From the NCBI RefSeq assembly GCF_000955975.1, contig NZ_JYJF01000031.1, positions 1-61,538 of the forward strand: 61,538 nt of DNA, read 5' to 3'. The notes below the pieces were generated by a model, which was not told the origin of the DNA, made no database searches, and saw only the letters and a list, made by a program, of their open reading frames with translations. Of the stretch, positions 9,773-18,487 are shown piece by piece; position 1 is the stretch's first letter; every line of letters begins with the position of its first letter. The DNA comes from Saccharothrix sp. ST-888 (GTDB lineage Bacteria; Actinomycetota; Actinomycetes; Streptomycetales; Streptomycetaceae). The position numbers and the translations under genes are program-made.

Positions 9773-9999
9773 ACGGACCAGTGTGGGCATCCGGCGCGGC
9801 CGGAGGACCGGGCGGAGCACAGTCTCACCGGCGATGTCCCCCGGACGGGTGAACTGCGCCCACTGCCTCCCACCCCCGGCCCGACGGACGGAGAGCCAGC
9901 GAGGCGGCGCCCGCTCGGGTCCTCCGGCGTGCGACCGAAACCACCTGCCGCCCAAGGACGTTGACGCTCGACCGGTGCACCCGGTGGCACCATGTGGCC

Positions 10000-11583
10000 A
10001 TGCCCCGTCGTCCCCTGCCCGTCCCACCGGCGGCCGCCCTCACCGCCGTGGCCGTCGCGCTGGCCGGATGCGGCGGCGGCGCCCGCTCCTCGACGGCCAC
10101 GCCCGTCGTGGACCACGGGACCGTCAGAATCGCGGTGCCCAGCGAGACACCGAGCTTCAACCCGTACTCGGCCTTCGGCGCCGGACCGGCCCGCTACGCC
10201 TACGACTCGCTCGTCAACGTCACCGCCGACGGCGCGCTGGTCTCCGGCCTGGCAACGTCCTGGCAGGCCACCACCACCACGGCCACGTTCACCCTCCGCC
10301 GGGGGGTGACCTGTTCCGACGGCACGGCCCTGACCGCCTCCGCGGTGGCCCGCGCGCTGACCTACGCGGGCGACCCGGCCAACCAACTCGCCGGGGCCCG
10401 CACGATCCTGCCCAGTGTCCCGTTCACCGCGACCGCCGACGACACCGCCGGCACGGTGTCGGCGACCACCACCGCCCCCTACCCGTTCCTCACCCGCACC
10501 CTCGGCCTGCTGCCCATCGTCTGCCCGGCCGGCCTGGACCGGCCACAGTCGCTGGACCGGACCACCGCCGGCACCGGCCCGTACGTCCTGACCCGCTACG
10601 CCGCCGGCGGACCGTACGAGTTCGCGGTGCGCGAGGGCTACACCTGGGGCCCGGACGGGGCGACGACCGCGACGCCCGGCCAGCCCGCACGGATCGTCAT
10701 CTCCGTGCTGCCGCAGGACTCGACCGCCGCGAACCTGCTGCTCACCGGGGGCGTCAACATCGCGACGGTGCACGGACCGGACCGTGCCCGGCTCACCGGC
10801 CACGGCCTGACCGCCGCCGACGCGGCGACCGTGGTCGGACTCACCTTCTTCAACCAGCGCCCCGGCCGCCAGCTCGGCGACCCGGCGGTGCGCCGGGCCC
10901 TGGTGGCAGCCCTGGACCGCCGGGGACTCGCCAACGTCGCCGTCGGCGGCACCGGCCGGCCGGCCGCCGACTTCGGCGCGGCGGGCACCCTCTGCCACGC
11001 CGACCTCGCCGCCGCCAACCTGCCCGCCCAGGACGCCGCCGACGCGCTGCGCGCCGACGGGTGGACGAGGACCGCCGAGGGCCGGCTGGCCAAGGACGGC
11101 CGGCCGCTGCGGCTGCGGCTGATCACCAGCTCCGAGCTCGGTCCGACACTGCCCTCCGTGGCCGAGCTGATGGCCAGGACCTGGACCGCGCTCGGCGCGG
11201 ACGTCCGGCTCGTCAGCGAGAGCCTGCCCGCCCTCGTGAACGCGATGTACCAGACCGGGGACTTCGACGTCGTGATCGGCAGCACGCCGGGGTTCGCACT
11301 CCCGGTCGGCTTCATCCCGTTCTTCTCCGGACCGCCCCCCGCCCAGGGCCTGAACTTCGCGGGCGTCGCCAACCCCGAGTACGACGCCCTCGTCGCCCAG
11401 GCGCTCCAGGAGACCGACACCGCCGGCTGCGACACCTGGAACCGTGCCGCCGCCGCCCTGTTCCGCTCGGCCGACGCCCTGCCGATCGCGGATGGACACA
11501 GCACCGTCTACGGCTGTCGCACCGCCTTCGCCACAGGCTTCGGCGGCGCGGTCATCCCCACCAGTATCCGCCTGCACCGGTGA
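10000..11583 (+). CDS. ABC transporter substrate-binding lipoprotein (family 5, DppA/OppA type)
   Basis: About 527 aa. The N-terminus has a hydrophobic leader ending in a lipobox (LAGC), so the mature protein is anchored to the outer face of the membrane. The body has the family-5 layout: SFNPY near the N-terminus, then a segment like ATSWQ...TFTLRRGV with DG, the usual signature of peptide, nickel and opine binding proteins. It is the first gene of an operon with two permease parts, two ATPase parts and an FAD oxidoreductase. ATG 10000 was chosen because it begins the signal peptide; the in-frame start at 9961 adds residues that look non-coding. The ligand is probably a peptide or an N-substituted amino acid, inferred from the oxidase in the operon. 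Confidence 0.9.
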   Translation: MPRRPLPVPPAAALTAVAVALAGCGGGARSSTATPVVDHGTVRIAVPSETPSFNPYSAFGAGPARYAYDSLVNVTADGALVSGLATSWQATTTTATFTLRRGVTCSDGTALTASAVARALTYAGDPANQLAGARTILPSVPFTATADDTAGTVSATTTAPYPFLTRTLGLLPIVCPAGLDRPQSLDRTTAGTGPYVLTRYAAGGPYEFAVREGYTWGPDGATTATPGQPARIVISVLPQDSTAANLLLTGGVNIATVHGPDRARLTGHGLTAADAATVVGLTFFNQRPGRQLGDPAVRRALVAALDRRGLANVAVGGTGRPAADFGAAGTLCHADLAAANLPAQDAADALRADGWTRTAEGRLAKDGRPLRLRLITSSELGPTLPSVAELMARTWTALGADVRLVSESLPALVNAMYQTGDFDVVIGSTPGFALPVGFIPFFSGPPPAQGLNFAGVANPEYDALVAQALQETDTAGCDTWNRAAAALFRSADALPIADGHSTVYGCRTAFATGFGGAVIPTSIRLHR

Positions 11584-11595
11584 AAGGGGGGCGAG

Positions 11596-12567
11596 TTGTC
11601 CGTCCCGCAGTGGCTGCGCCACCGTCCGTGGACCGCGTTCTGGGTCCGCCGCGCGGCCCGGCTGGCCCTCTCCCTGGGGATCGTGCTCACCGCCTCCTTC
11701 GCGATGATCCGCCTGGTCCCCGGTGACCCGGTGCGCGCCGCACTGGGCGTCGACGCCGCGCCCGCCCTGGTGGCCGCCCGCCGGCACCAGCTCGGCCTCG
11801 ACCAGCCCTTCCCGACCCAGTTCCGGCACTACCTGGACGGCCTCCTGCAGGGCGACCTGGGGACCTCGCTGGTCACCGGGGCACCGGTCGCAGAACTGGT
11901 CCGCACCAGGTTTCCGGCCACCCTGGAGATCGCGCTCCTCGCCTTCCTGCTCACCCTCGCCGTCGCCCTGCCCGGCGGGCTGCTCGCCGCCGTCCACACC
12001 CGTGACGGGCGGCGTCCGCACGCCGAGCTGGCGTTCACCGCGCTGACCGCCGGACTGGCCGGCGTGCCGGACTTCGTCGCGGCCTCGGGGCTGACCGCGC
12101 TCCTGGCCGTCGCCCTGCCGCTGCTCCCCGTGGCGGGCACGGCGGGGGCCGGGTCCTTCGTCCTGCCCGTGATCGCGCTGGCCCTCGCACCCACGGCCGT
12201 CCTGGTCCGAATCGTCCGCGTCGAGGCGCTGAAGGTGCTGTCCGAGGACTACATGCGAACCGCCCGCAGCAAACGGCTGCCCCCCGCGCGGCTCTACCTC
12301 CGGCACGCGGCGCCGAACATGGCGACCGCCTCGCTCACCGTGGCCGGAAGCCTGCTGCCCGCCATGATCGCCGGCACGGTGCTGGTCGAGAAAGTGTTCG
12401 CCTGGCCCGGCATCGGGTCCGCGATGGCACAGTCCGTGGTCGCGCAGGACTACCCGGTGGTCCAGGCGACGGTGCTGATCACGGGCAGCACGGTGCTGCT
12501 CGCCGGCCTCCTCGTCGACATGCTGCTTGCACTGCTCGACCCTCGCTCGGCGATCCGGGAGATGTGA
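11596..12567 (+). CDS. ABC transporter permease (DppB type)
   Basis: 323 aa inner-membrane permease. A first membrane helix is followed by the IRLVPGDPVRA signature of DppB/OppB proteins and about five more helices. The binding-protein-dependent loop near the C-terminus (LKVLSEDYMRTARSKRL) contacts the ATPases. It starts at TTG 11596, with AAAGGGGGG directly upstream and 12 bases after the stop of the binding protein. It pairs with the second permease encoded seven bases downstream. Confidence 0.92.
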   Translation: MSVPQWLRHRPWTAFWVRRAARLALSLGIVLTASFAMIRLVPGDPVRAALGVDAAPALVAARRHQLGLDQPFPTQFRHYLDGLLQGDLGTSLVTGAPVAELVRTRFPATLEIALLAFLLTLAVALPGGLLAAVHTRDGRRPHAELAFTALTAGLAGVPDFVAASGLTALLAVALPLLPVAGTAGAGSFVLPVIALALAPTAVLVRIVRVEALKVLSEDYMRTARSKRLPPARLYLRHAAPNMATASLTVAGSLLPAMIAGTVLVEKVFAWPGIGSAMAQSVVAQDYPVVQATVLITGSTVLLAGLLVDMLLALLDPRSAIREM

Positions 12568-12574
12568 GCAGCCG

Positions 12575-14425
12575 ATGTCCCCTCCCACCGGTCGGCTTCG
12601 CTCGCCCATGGCCTGGGTCGCGGCGACGATGCTGGCCTCCCTGATCCTGCTCGCGGTCGCCGGCCCGCTCGTCTGGGGTACCGCGGCGGACCGTCCCGAC
12701 CTCTCGGCGGTCCTCCAAGGCCCGTCCGCCGCACACCCGTTCGGCACCGACAACCTCGGACGGGACCTGCTCGCCCGCGTACTGGCCGGCACCCGCTCCT
12801 CCCTGCTGCTCGCGCTCGCCGCGACGCTGCTCGGCGCGACCGCGGGTGTCCTCCTCGGGTCATCCACCGCCGTCGTCGGCCCCCGCGCCCGCCGCGGGCT
12901 CGCCGCGCTGATCAACCTCCTGCTCGCCTTCCCCGCCCTGCTGGTCGCGCTCTTCCTCGCGGTCGTGTTCGGCGCGGGCGCCGACGGGGCGCTGCTCGCA
13001 CTCGCCGTCGCGAGCGTCCCCGGCTTCGCCCGGCTCGCCCAGACGCTCGCCGCCGGGGTCGCGGGAACCGACCACCTGGCCGCGGCCCGCGTCCTCGGCC
13101 TGCGCCGGAACCGCCTGCTCCGGCGGCACGTCCTGCCCAACATCGCCGAGCCGCTGGTGCTGAGCACCACCACGGCGGCGGGCACCGCGCTGGTGGCCCT
13201 CTCCGGCCTCAGCTTCCTCGGGCTCGGCGTGCAGCCCCCCGCCTTCGACTGGGGACAGCTTCTCAACCAGGGGCTGGACCGCATCTACGCACAGCCGCTG
13301 CCCGCCCTCGCGCCGGCCCTGGCGATCCTCTACGCGGCCCTGACGTTCCAGCTCCTCGGCGAGGTCCTGGCCAAAGGCGCCGCCCGGCGGGGCCGCCCGG
13401 CGCGGCCCGCCGGACGACCGGCCGCGCGGAGCGGGCCGGCCGACGACGAGCTGGTGCTCCAGGTCGAGGACCTGACCGTCGAACTGCCCACCCCGGACGG
13501 CGTGATCCGGCCCGTCCGCGGCGTCGACCTCTCCCTGCGGGCCGGCGAGATCGTCGGACTCGTCGGCGAGTCCGGCTCAGGGAAGTCCCTCACCGCACTC
13601 GCCGTCGCCGACCTCCTGCCGGAGCACGCCCGGGTGAGCCGGCGAACGCTCCACCTGCTCGGCGCCGACCTCGCCGCCATGACGCCGAAGGACCGCCACC
13701 GCCACCTCGCCACCGCGCTGGCGATGGTCTTCCAGAGCCCGGCGTCCGCGCTCAACCCCTCGCTCCGGGTCGGCACCCAGCTCACCGAAGCCGTCCGGGC
13801 GCACCGCGGCGCGCGGCGCGCGGAGGCGGTCGAGCAGGCCACGGCCACCCTGCACCGGGTCGCCCTGCCACCGGCGGTCCTGCGGTCCCGTCCGCACCAG
13901 CTGTCCGGCGGCCAGCGGCAGCGCGTGATGATCGCGTCCGGCCTGATGGTCCGTCCGGCCCTGATCATCGCCGACGAGCCCACCACGGCGCTCGACGTCA
14001 CGGTGCAGCGGCAGATCACCGAGCTGCTCGCCGACATCCGCCGGGACACCTGTGCCGCGGTCCTGTTCATCAGCCACGACATCGCCCTGGTGGCCGGACT
14101 GTGCGAGCGCGTCCTGGTGATGTACGCGGGGACGGTCGTCGAGAGCCTCCCCGCGGACCGGCTGGCCACCGCCACCCGCCACCCGTACACCCGGGCGCTG
14201 GTGGAGTCGGTGCCGGACCTCACCGGGGACCGCAGTCGCCCGCTGCGGACCGTGCCGGGCGCGTCACCCGACCCGCTCGCGCCCGCGCCCGGCTGCCCGT
14301 TCGAGCCGCGCTGCGCACACCGGCAGCACCGCTGCGCCGCCGAGGTCCCGCCGCTGACCGGCCTCGACGCGGGCCACCGGGTCGCCTGCTGGCACCCGCT
14401 GCCACCGTCGGCGGTCCCGTCATGA
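12575..14425 (+). CDS. Fused ABC permease (DppC type) and ATPase (DppD type)
   Basis: About 616 aa. Residues 1-285 are a DppC-like permease with several membrane helices, the motif AHPFGTDNLGRDLLARVLAG and the EAA-type loop (AARVLGLRRNRLLRRHVLPN). A short Pro/Arg-rich linker leads to a DppD-like ATPase (about 300-610) with Walker A GESGSGKS, signature LSGGQRQRV, Walker B LIIADEPTTALD and the oligopeptide-family C-terminal cysteine segment (CPFEPRCAHRQHRC). In most dipeptide transporters these are separate genes; here I see no stop between them. The start is ATG 12575, seven bases after the upstream stop. It overlaps the next ATPase gene by four bases (ATGA). Confidence 0.92.
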   Translation: MSPPTGRLRSPMAWVAATMLASLILLAVAGPLVWGTAADRPDLSAVLQGPSAAHPFGTDNLGRDLLARVLAGTRSSLLLALAATLLGATAGVLLGSSTAVVGPRARRGLAALINLLLAFPALLVALFLAVVFGAGADGALLALAVASVPGFARLAQTLAAGVAGTDHLAAARVLGLRRNRLLRRHVLPNIAEPLVLSTTTAAGTALVALSGLSFLGLGVQPPAFDWGQLLNQGLDRIYAQPLPALAPALAILYAALTFQLLGEVLAKGAARRGRPARPAGRPAARSGPADDELVLQVEDLTVELPTPDGVIRPVRGVDLSLRAGEIVGLVGESGSGKSLTALAVADLLPEHARVSRRTLHLLGADLAAMTPKDRHRHLATALAMVFQSPASALNPSLRVGTQLTEAVRAHRGARRAEAVEQATATLHRVALPPAVLRSRPHQLSGGQRQRVMIASGLMVRPALIIADEPTTALDVTVQRQITELLADIRRDTCAAVLFISHDIALVAGLCERVLVMYAGTVVESLPADRLATATRHPYTRALVESVPDLTGDRSRPLRTVPGASPDPLAPAPGCPFEPRCAHRQHRCAAEVPPLTGLDAGHRVACWHPLPPSAVPS

Positions 14426-15228
14426 CCGGCCTGCGGCTCTGCGGAGTCACCGTCCGCCACCACGGACCGCGCGGCCCGGTCACGGCGGTGGACCGGGTCT
14501 CGCTGGAGGTCCCGCCCGGCACCACGGTCGGGCTGGTGGGCGAGTCCGGCTCGGGGAAGTCGACTCTGGCGCGCGCGATCGTCGGGCTCGTGCCGGTGCA
14601 CGGGGGCCGGGTCCTGCTCGACGGCCAGGAGTACGGCGCCCGCACCGTCCGCGCGCGGCGCCGGCTGGGCCGCCGGGTCCAGGTCGTCTTCCAGGACCCG
14701 GACACCGCGCTGGACCCCCGGATGACGGCCCGCCAGACGCTCGCCGAAGCGGCCACCGCCTTCCGACGCCTCGACCGGCGTACCCGCGCACAGCGCGTCG
14801 CCGACCTGCTCGACCTCGTCGAGCTGGACCAGCGCCTCGCCGACCGACTGCCCCGGCAGCTGTCGGGCGGACAGCGCCAGCGCGTGGCCATCGCGCGTGC
14901 CCTGGCCGTCGAGCCCGGTCTCCTGATCGCCGACGAGATCACCTCGGCGCTCGACGTCTCGGTTCAGGCGTCCGTCCTCAACACGATCCGCCGGCTGCAG
15001 CGCCAGCTGGGCCTGTCCATGCTGTTCATCGGACACAACCTGCCCGCGGTCTACCACGTCTCCGACACGGTGGCCGTGATGCGCCGCGGCCGGATCGTCG
15101 AGACGGCCCCGACCGAGGCCCTGCTGCGCGACCCGCGGCACCCCTACACCCGGACACTGCTCGCCTCCGTGCCCAGCCTGCACCCGCAGCCGCCCGGTAC
15201 CGCACAGCCCGAGGAGAGGTCGTCATGA
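14422..15228 (+). CDS. ABC transporter ATP-binding protein (DppF type)
   Basis: 268 aa ATPase with Walker A GESGSGKST, Q-loop region VVFQDPDTALDPRM, signature LSGGQRQRVAIARAL and Walker B LLIADEITSALD. The usual DEPT/DEAT glutamate is present, in the form DEI. ATG 14422 overlaps the stop of the upstream fusion gene (ATGA), and its own stop overlaps the next start in the same way, so translation is probably coupled. It powers the importer together with the ATPase half of the upstream fusion protein. Confidence 0.93.
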   Translation: MTGLRLCGVTVRHHGPRGPVTAVDRVSLEVPPGTTVGLVGESGSGKSTLARAIVGLVPVHGGRVLLDGQEYGARTVRARRRLGRRVQVVFQDPDTALDPRMTARQTLAEAATAFRRLDRRTRAQRVADLLDLVELDQRLADRLPRQLSGGQRQRVAIARALAVEPGLLIADEITSALDVSVQASVLNTIRRLQRQLGLSMLFIGHNLPAVYHVSDTVAVMRRGRIVETAPTEALLRDPRHPYTRTLLASVPSLHPQPPGTAQPEERSS

Positions 15229-16532
15229 CCGTCGGCCGACCGGACGCGGTGGTGGTCGGCGCCGGCGTGATCGGCGCCGCCGTCGCCCTCGAACTCGCGC
15301 GCACCGGGCGGCAGGTCGTCGTCGTGGACAAGGCCGGGGCCGCCGGCCACGGCTCCACCAGTGCGTCCAGCGCGATCATCCGGTTCAACTACTCCACCTT
15401 CGACGGCGTCGCCACGGCGTGGGAGGCCCACCACCTCTGGGCATCCTGGCCGGATCACCTGCGGCTCGGCGGGAACCGCCCGCTCGCGGCCTTCCGGCGC
15501 ACCGGAGCCGTGCTGCTCGACGCCCCCAGCCCTGCGCCGGGGAACGTCACCGCCCTGTTCGACCGCGTCGGCGTCCCGTACGAGCGGTGGGATGCCGCGA
15601 CGCTCCGCAGGCACCTCCCCGGGATCGACCCCGGTCGCTACGGGCCGCCCGGGCCGGTGGACGACGAGGCGTTCTTCACCGGTCCCGCCGGCGAGCTCGG
15701 CGCACTGTTCACCCCCGACGCGGGATTCGTCGACGACCCACAGCTCGCCGCGCAGAACCTGGCGGACGCGGCGGGCGAGCTGGGCGCACGGTTCCGGTTC
15801 CACCACACCGTGGTCGGTGTCGACCGGCGCGCCGACCGGGTGGCGGGCATCCGGCTCGCCGACGGCACGAGGATCGCCGCCCCGGTCGTCGTCAACGCCG
15901 CCGGTCCGTGGTCGGGCGGCCTCAACCGGCTGGCGGGCGTCGGCGGCGAGTTCACCATCGGCGTGCGACCGCTCCGCCAGGAGGTCCACCAGGTCACCGC
16001 ACCGAGCGGTTACGGCACCGACCCGGACCTCGGCCCGGTGGTCGCCGACCTCGACCTCGGCACCTACCTGCGGCCGGACCTCGGCGGCCACCTCCTCGTC
16101 GGCGGCACCCAGCCGGCCTGTGACCCGCTTGAGTGGATCGACGATCCGGACGAGGCCCGCCCCCATCCGACCGTCCACGGCTTCCGCACCCAGGTGACCA
16201 GGGCGGCCCGCCGCTTCCCCGGACTCACCGTCCCCAACCGGCCCACCGGCATCGCGGGCGTGTACGACGTCGCCGACGACTGGACCCCGATCTACGATCG
16301 CACCGCGCTCGACGGCTACTACGTCGCCATGGGCACGAGTGGCAACCAGTTCAAGAACGCCCCGCTGGTGGGCCGCTTCCTCGCGGCCCTGGTCGACCGG
16401 GTCGAGGCCGGCCACGACCACGACCGCGAACCGCTCCGGTACCGCTGCGAACTCACCGGGAACGCCGTCGACCTCGGCGCCTTCTCCCGCCTGCGCCCGG
16501 TCGGCGGGGGCTCCGGCACGGTCATGGGCTGA
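15225..16532 (+). CDS. FAD-dependent oxidoreductase (DAO/sarcosine oxidase-like)
   Basis: 435 aa flavoenzyme of the D-amino acid oxidase superfamily. The N-terminus has the dinucleotide-binding fold VVVGAGVIGAAVALELA with an acidic residue after the second strand (VVVDK). Mid-protein ANLAD-type spacing and NAAGPWSGGL are FAD-contacting regions, and the C-terminal MGTSGNQFKNAP segment resembles the family's flavin loop. The start overlaps the DppF-type gene by four bases, making it the last gene of the importer operon. Such enzymes oxidise sarcosine, glycine, proline-like or other secondary amines. The linkage suggests that the imported compound is an amine or N-substituted amino acid; the exact substrate cannot be read from the sequence. 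Confidence 0.88.
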   Translation: MTVGRPDAVVVGAGVIGAAVALELARTGRQVVVVDKAGAAGHGSTSASSAIIRFNYSTFDGVATAWEAHHLWASWPDHLRLGGNRPLAAFRRTGAVLLDAPSPAPGNVTALFDRVGVPYERWDAATLRRHLPGIDPGRYGPPGPVDDEAFFTGPAGELGALFTPDAGFVDDPQLAAQNLADAAGELGARFRFHHTVVGVDRRADRVAGIRLADGTRIAAPVVVNAAGPWSGGLNRLAGVGGEFTIGVRPLRQEVHQVTAPSGYGTDPDLGPVVADLDLGTYLRPDLGGHLLVGGTQPACDPLEWIDDPDEARPHPTVHGFRTQVTRAARRFPGLTVPNRPTGIAGVYDVADDWTPIYDRTALDGYYVAMGTSGNQFKNAPLVGRFLAALVDRVEAGHDHDREPLRYRCELTGNAVDLGAFSRLRPVGGGSGTVMG

Positions 16533-16549
16533 CCGCCGCGGGCCGCCGG

Positions 16550-17632
16550 TCAACGGCACTCCGCACCGAGCTCCCGCGCCAGGTCCCACACCGCGCCGAC
16601 CACGAACTCGGGTACTTCCTGCGGGAAGTTGTGGCCGGTGCCCTCCGGTGTGTGGATCACCCGCGACGCGGTCGACGTCGCCAGGTAGCGGGTTCTGGTG
16701 CGGAGGTAGAAGCGTCGTATCCGCTCGGCCTCGGCCGCGTCCCGGGCCGCGTCCAGGACCGTCTCGCCACCCGTGAGGTCCCGGGGGGTGACCAGGAGCA
16801 GCGGCAGGTCTCCGAGGTCCCCGTCATAGACCACGGTCTCCCACCCCACCCTCGCCAGGCCGGCCGGGGAGAGCTCGGCGAAGATCGACGCGGCGGCGCA
16901 GTCCGCGCCGGTCCGGCCGCCACTGCCGCGGTGTGCACCGAACAGGTGCCGCACCGCCGCCAGCAGTTGCTTCCGGCGCATCCCCGCGACCAACGCGTTG
17001 CGCGGCGCGAAAGCGATCACCTCCGGCGGCGTCGGGTCCAGCAGCACGAGTCCGGCCACCAGGTCGGGCCGCCGCCGCGCCGCGTTCGCGACCAGCAACC
17101 CGCCGAAGGAGTGGCCGACCAGCAGGAACGGGCCGCGCTCCCCCGCGCCCTCCAGCGCGGCCAGCAGCTCCTCGGCCTCAGCCGCCGTCGTCCGCGGGAA
17201 CGGTCCGACATCACTCCAGCCCGCGCCGAGCCGGTCGACCAGGACGGAGCGGGTACGCGCCGCAAGCAACGTGTGCAGCTGCCGGAACTCGTCACCGGGG
17301 GCGTGTCCCCCGGGCATCCATACGACCGTCGGACCACCCGCTGACTCCCCTGCGGCCAGGACGTGCATCCGATGGCCGCCCACGTCGACCAGCCGCCCGG
17401 GCGGCGGGTGCGCGCCCGCCTCGCGGGTCACCAGTAACAGGTGACGCACAGCCCCTGCCAACAGCGCCACACCGACAGCCAGCACGACACCACCGAGCGC
17501 CACGGCCCACGCCGCGTTCAGCCCCAGGAGAGCGCCGCCCGCCCCCGCCACCAGCAGCGCGACCGGCAGCCCCAGCCAGTCACGGCTCAGCAGGGCGAGT
17601 AACGCGTTCGCGACCCGTCCGTCCCAGCGCAT
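16550..17632 (-). CDS. Alpha/beta hydrolase with N-terminal membrane helices
   Basis: 360 aa. Residues about 18-65 hold two hydrophobic segments, and the hydrolase domain follows from about 80. Visible features are the oxyanion region MPGGHAPGDEF, the nucleophile elbow GHSFGG, and a C-terminal histidine in TGHNFP; the acid is probably in the strand near LLLVTPRDLTG. Such proteins are membrane-anchored esterases or lipase-like enzymes of unknown substrate. The start at ATG 17632 has GGAGGG just upstream. It is convergent with the oxidoreductase operon, with only 17 bases between the stops. Confidence 0.87.
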   Translation of the reverse strand: MRWDGRVANALLALLSRDWLGLPVALLVAGAGGALLGLNAAWAVALGGVVLAVGVALLAGAVRHLLLVTREAGAHPPPGRLVDVGGHRMHVLAAGESAGGPTVVWMPGGHAPGDEFRQLHTLLAARTRSVLVDRLGAGWSDVGPFPRTTAAEAEELLAALEGAGERGPFLLVGHSFGGLLVANAARRRPDLVAGLVLLDPTPPEVIAFAPRNALVAGMRRKQLLAAVRHLFGAHRGSGGRTGADCAAASIFAELSPAGLARVGWETVVYDGDLGDLPLLLVTPRDLTGGETVLDAARDAAEAERIRRFYLRTRTRYLATSTASRVIHTPEGTGHNFPQEVPEFVVGAVWDLARELGAECR

Positions 17633-17794
17633 CGGCCCTCCGCGGCAGCACTCGATAACCTGTCGCCACCCGACTTCTTCCCCGAACCGGCTGCCGGAAC
17701 GCGAGCTCGCGGGTCACAACCGGTCGGGGACGCACCGCTCACAACCGGGTCCCCGGAGTCACCGCCGAACACCGCCCCGCCGCACGACACACCC

Positions 17795-18433
17795 ATGCGG
17801 CCGGCATCTCCGTCGACTGTCATACGCGGCCTACCGGCCCTGGCGGGCGGCGGGCGGCCCGCGGGCCACCCGGTGAGCGCCCGGGACGGCTTCCTTCGGG
17901 CCTCGAACTACTACCGGTCGGCCGAGTTCTTCCTGCACGGACACCCGTGCGACCCCCGACACGAGCACGCCTACGAGCGCTCCGTGCAGTGCTTCCGATC
18001 AGCGGCAGCCCTCTTCAGCCCCCGGATAGAGCCGGTCCAGATCCCGTACGAGGGCACCACATTGCCCGGCTACCTCTACCGGGCCGACACCTCCGGGGAG
18101 CCCCGTCCCACCGTGGTCATGCACAACGGCTTCGACGGCACCGCGGAGGAGATGCACTTCTTCGGAGCGATGGCCGGCGTCGAACGCGGCTATACCGTGC
18201 TCGCTTTCGACGGCCCGGTCAGCCGGGACCGCTGCACCGCGAGGGCCTGGTCTTCCGCCCCGGCTGGGAGAACGTGGTGGGTCCGGTGCTGGACTTCGCC
18301 ATGAAGCTGCCCGAGGTGTCCAGCCACCGGGTCGCCCTGCTCGGCAACAGCATGGGCGGCCTCCTCGCCCCCAGGGCGGCGGCCTTCGACCACCGCCTGG
18401 CGGCGGTGGTCGCCCTCGACGGCGTCTCGAACT
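17795..18433 (+). pseudogene. Relic of an acyl-peptide-hydrolase-like alpha/beta hydrolase
   Basis: The sequence reads SARDGFLRASNYYRSAEFF, EGTTLPGYLYR and MHNGFDGTAEEMHFFG in one frame. Around 18217-18219 one G appears to be missing from the run coding DGPG. The next frame continues QPGPLHREGLVFRPGW and then LLGNSMGGLLAPRAA, which contains the GNSMGG nucleophile elbow. Family members have about 100 more N-terminal residues and a C-terminal part carrying the Asp and His of the triad; both are absent. Homology stops exactly where the tuf3 terminator begins (18432). It is therefore truncated at both ends and frameshifted, and not expected to be active. Confidence 0.8.
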
Positions 18434-18475
18434 GCGCGGCCGGCCAGCGTGTTGTCACGCTGACCGGCCGCGCAG
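18432..18475 (-). terminator. Strong hairpin terminator of tuf3
   Basis: Inverted repeat with 20-base arms and a four-base loop (TTGT at 18452-18455), 12 bases after the tuf3 stop. The single mismatch becomes a G-U pair in the minus-strand transcript. There is no U-tract, as is common in high-GC actinomycetes. Confidence 0.85.
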
Positions 18476-18487
18476 CAATCGCCGGAT

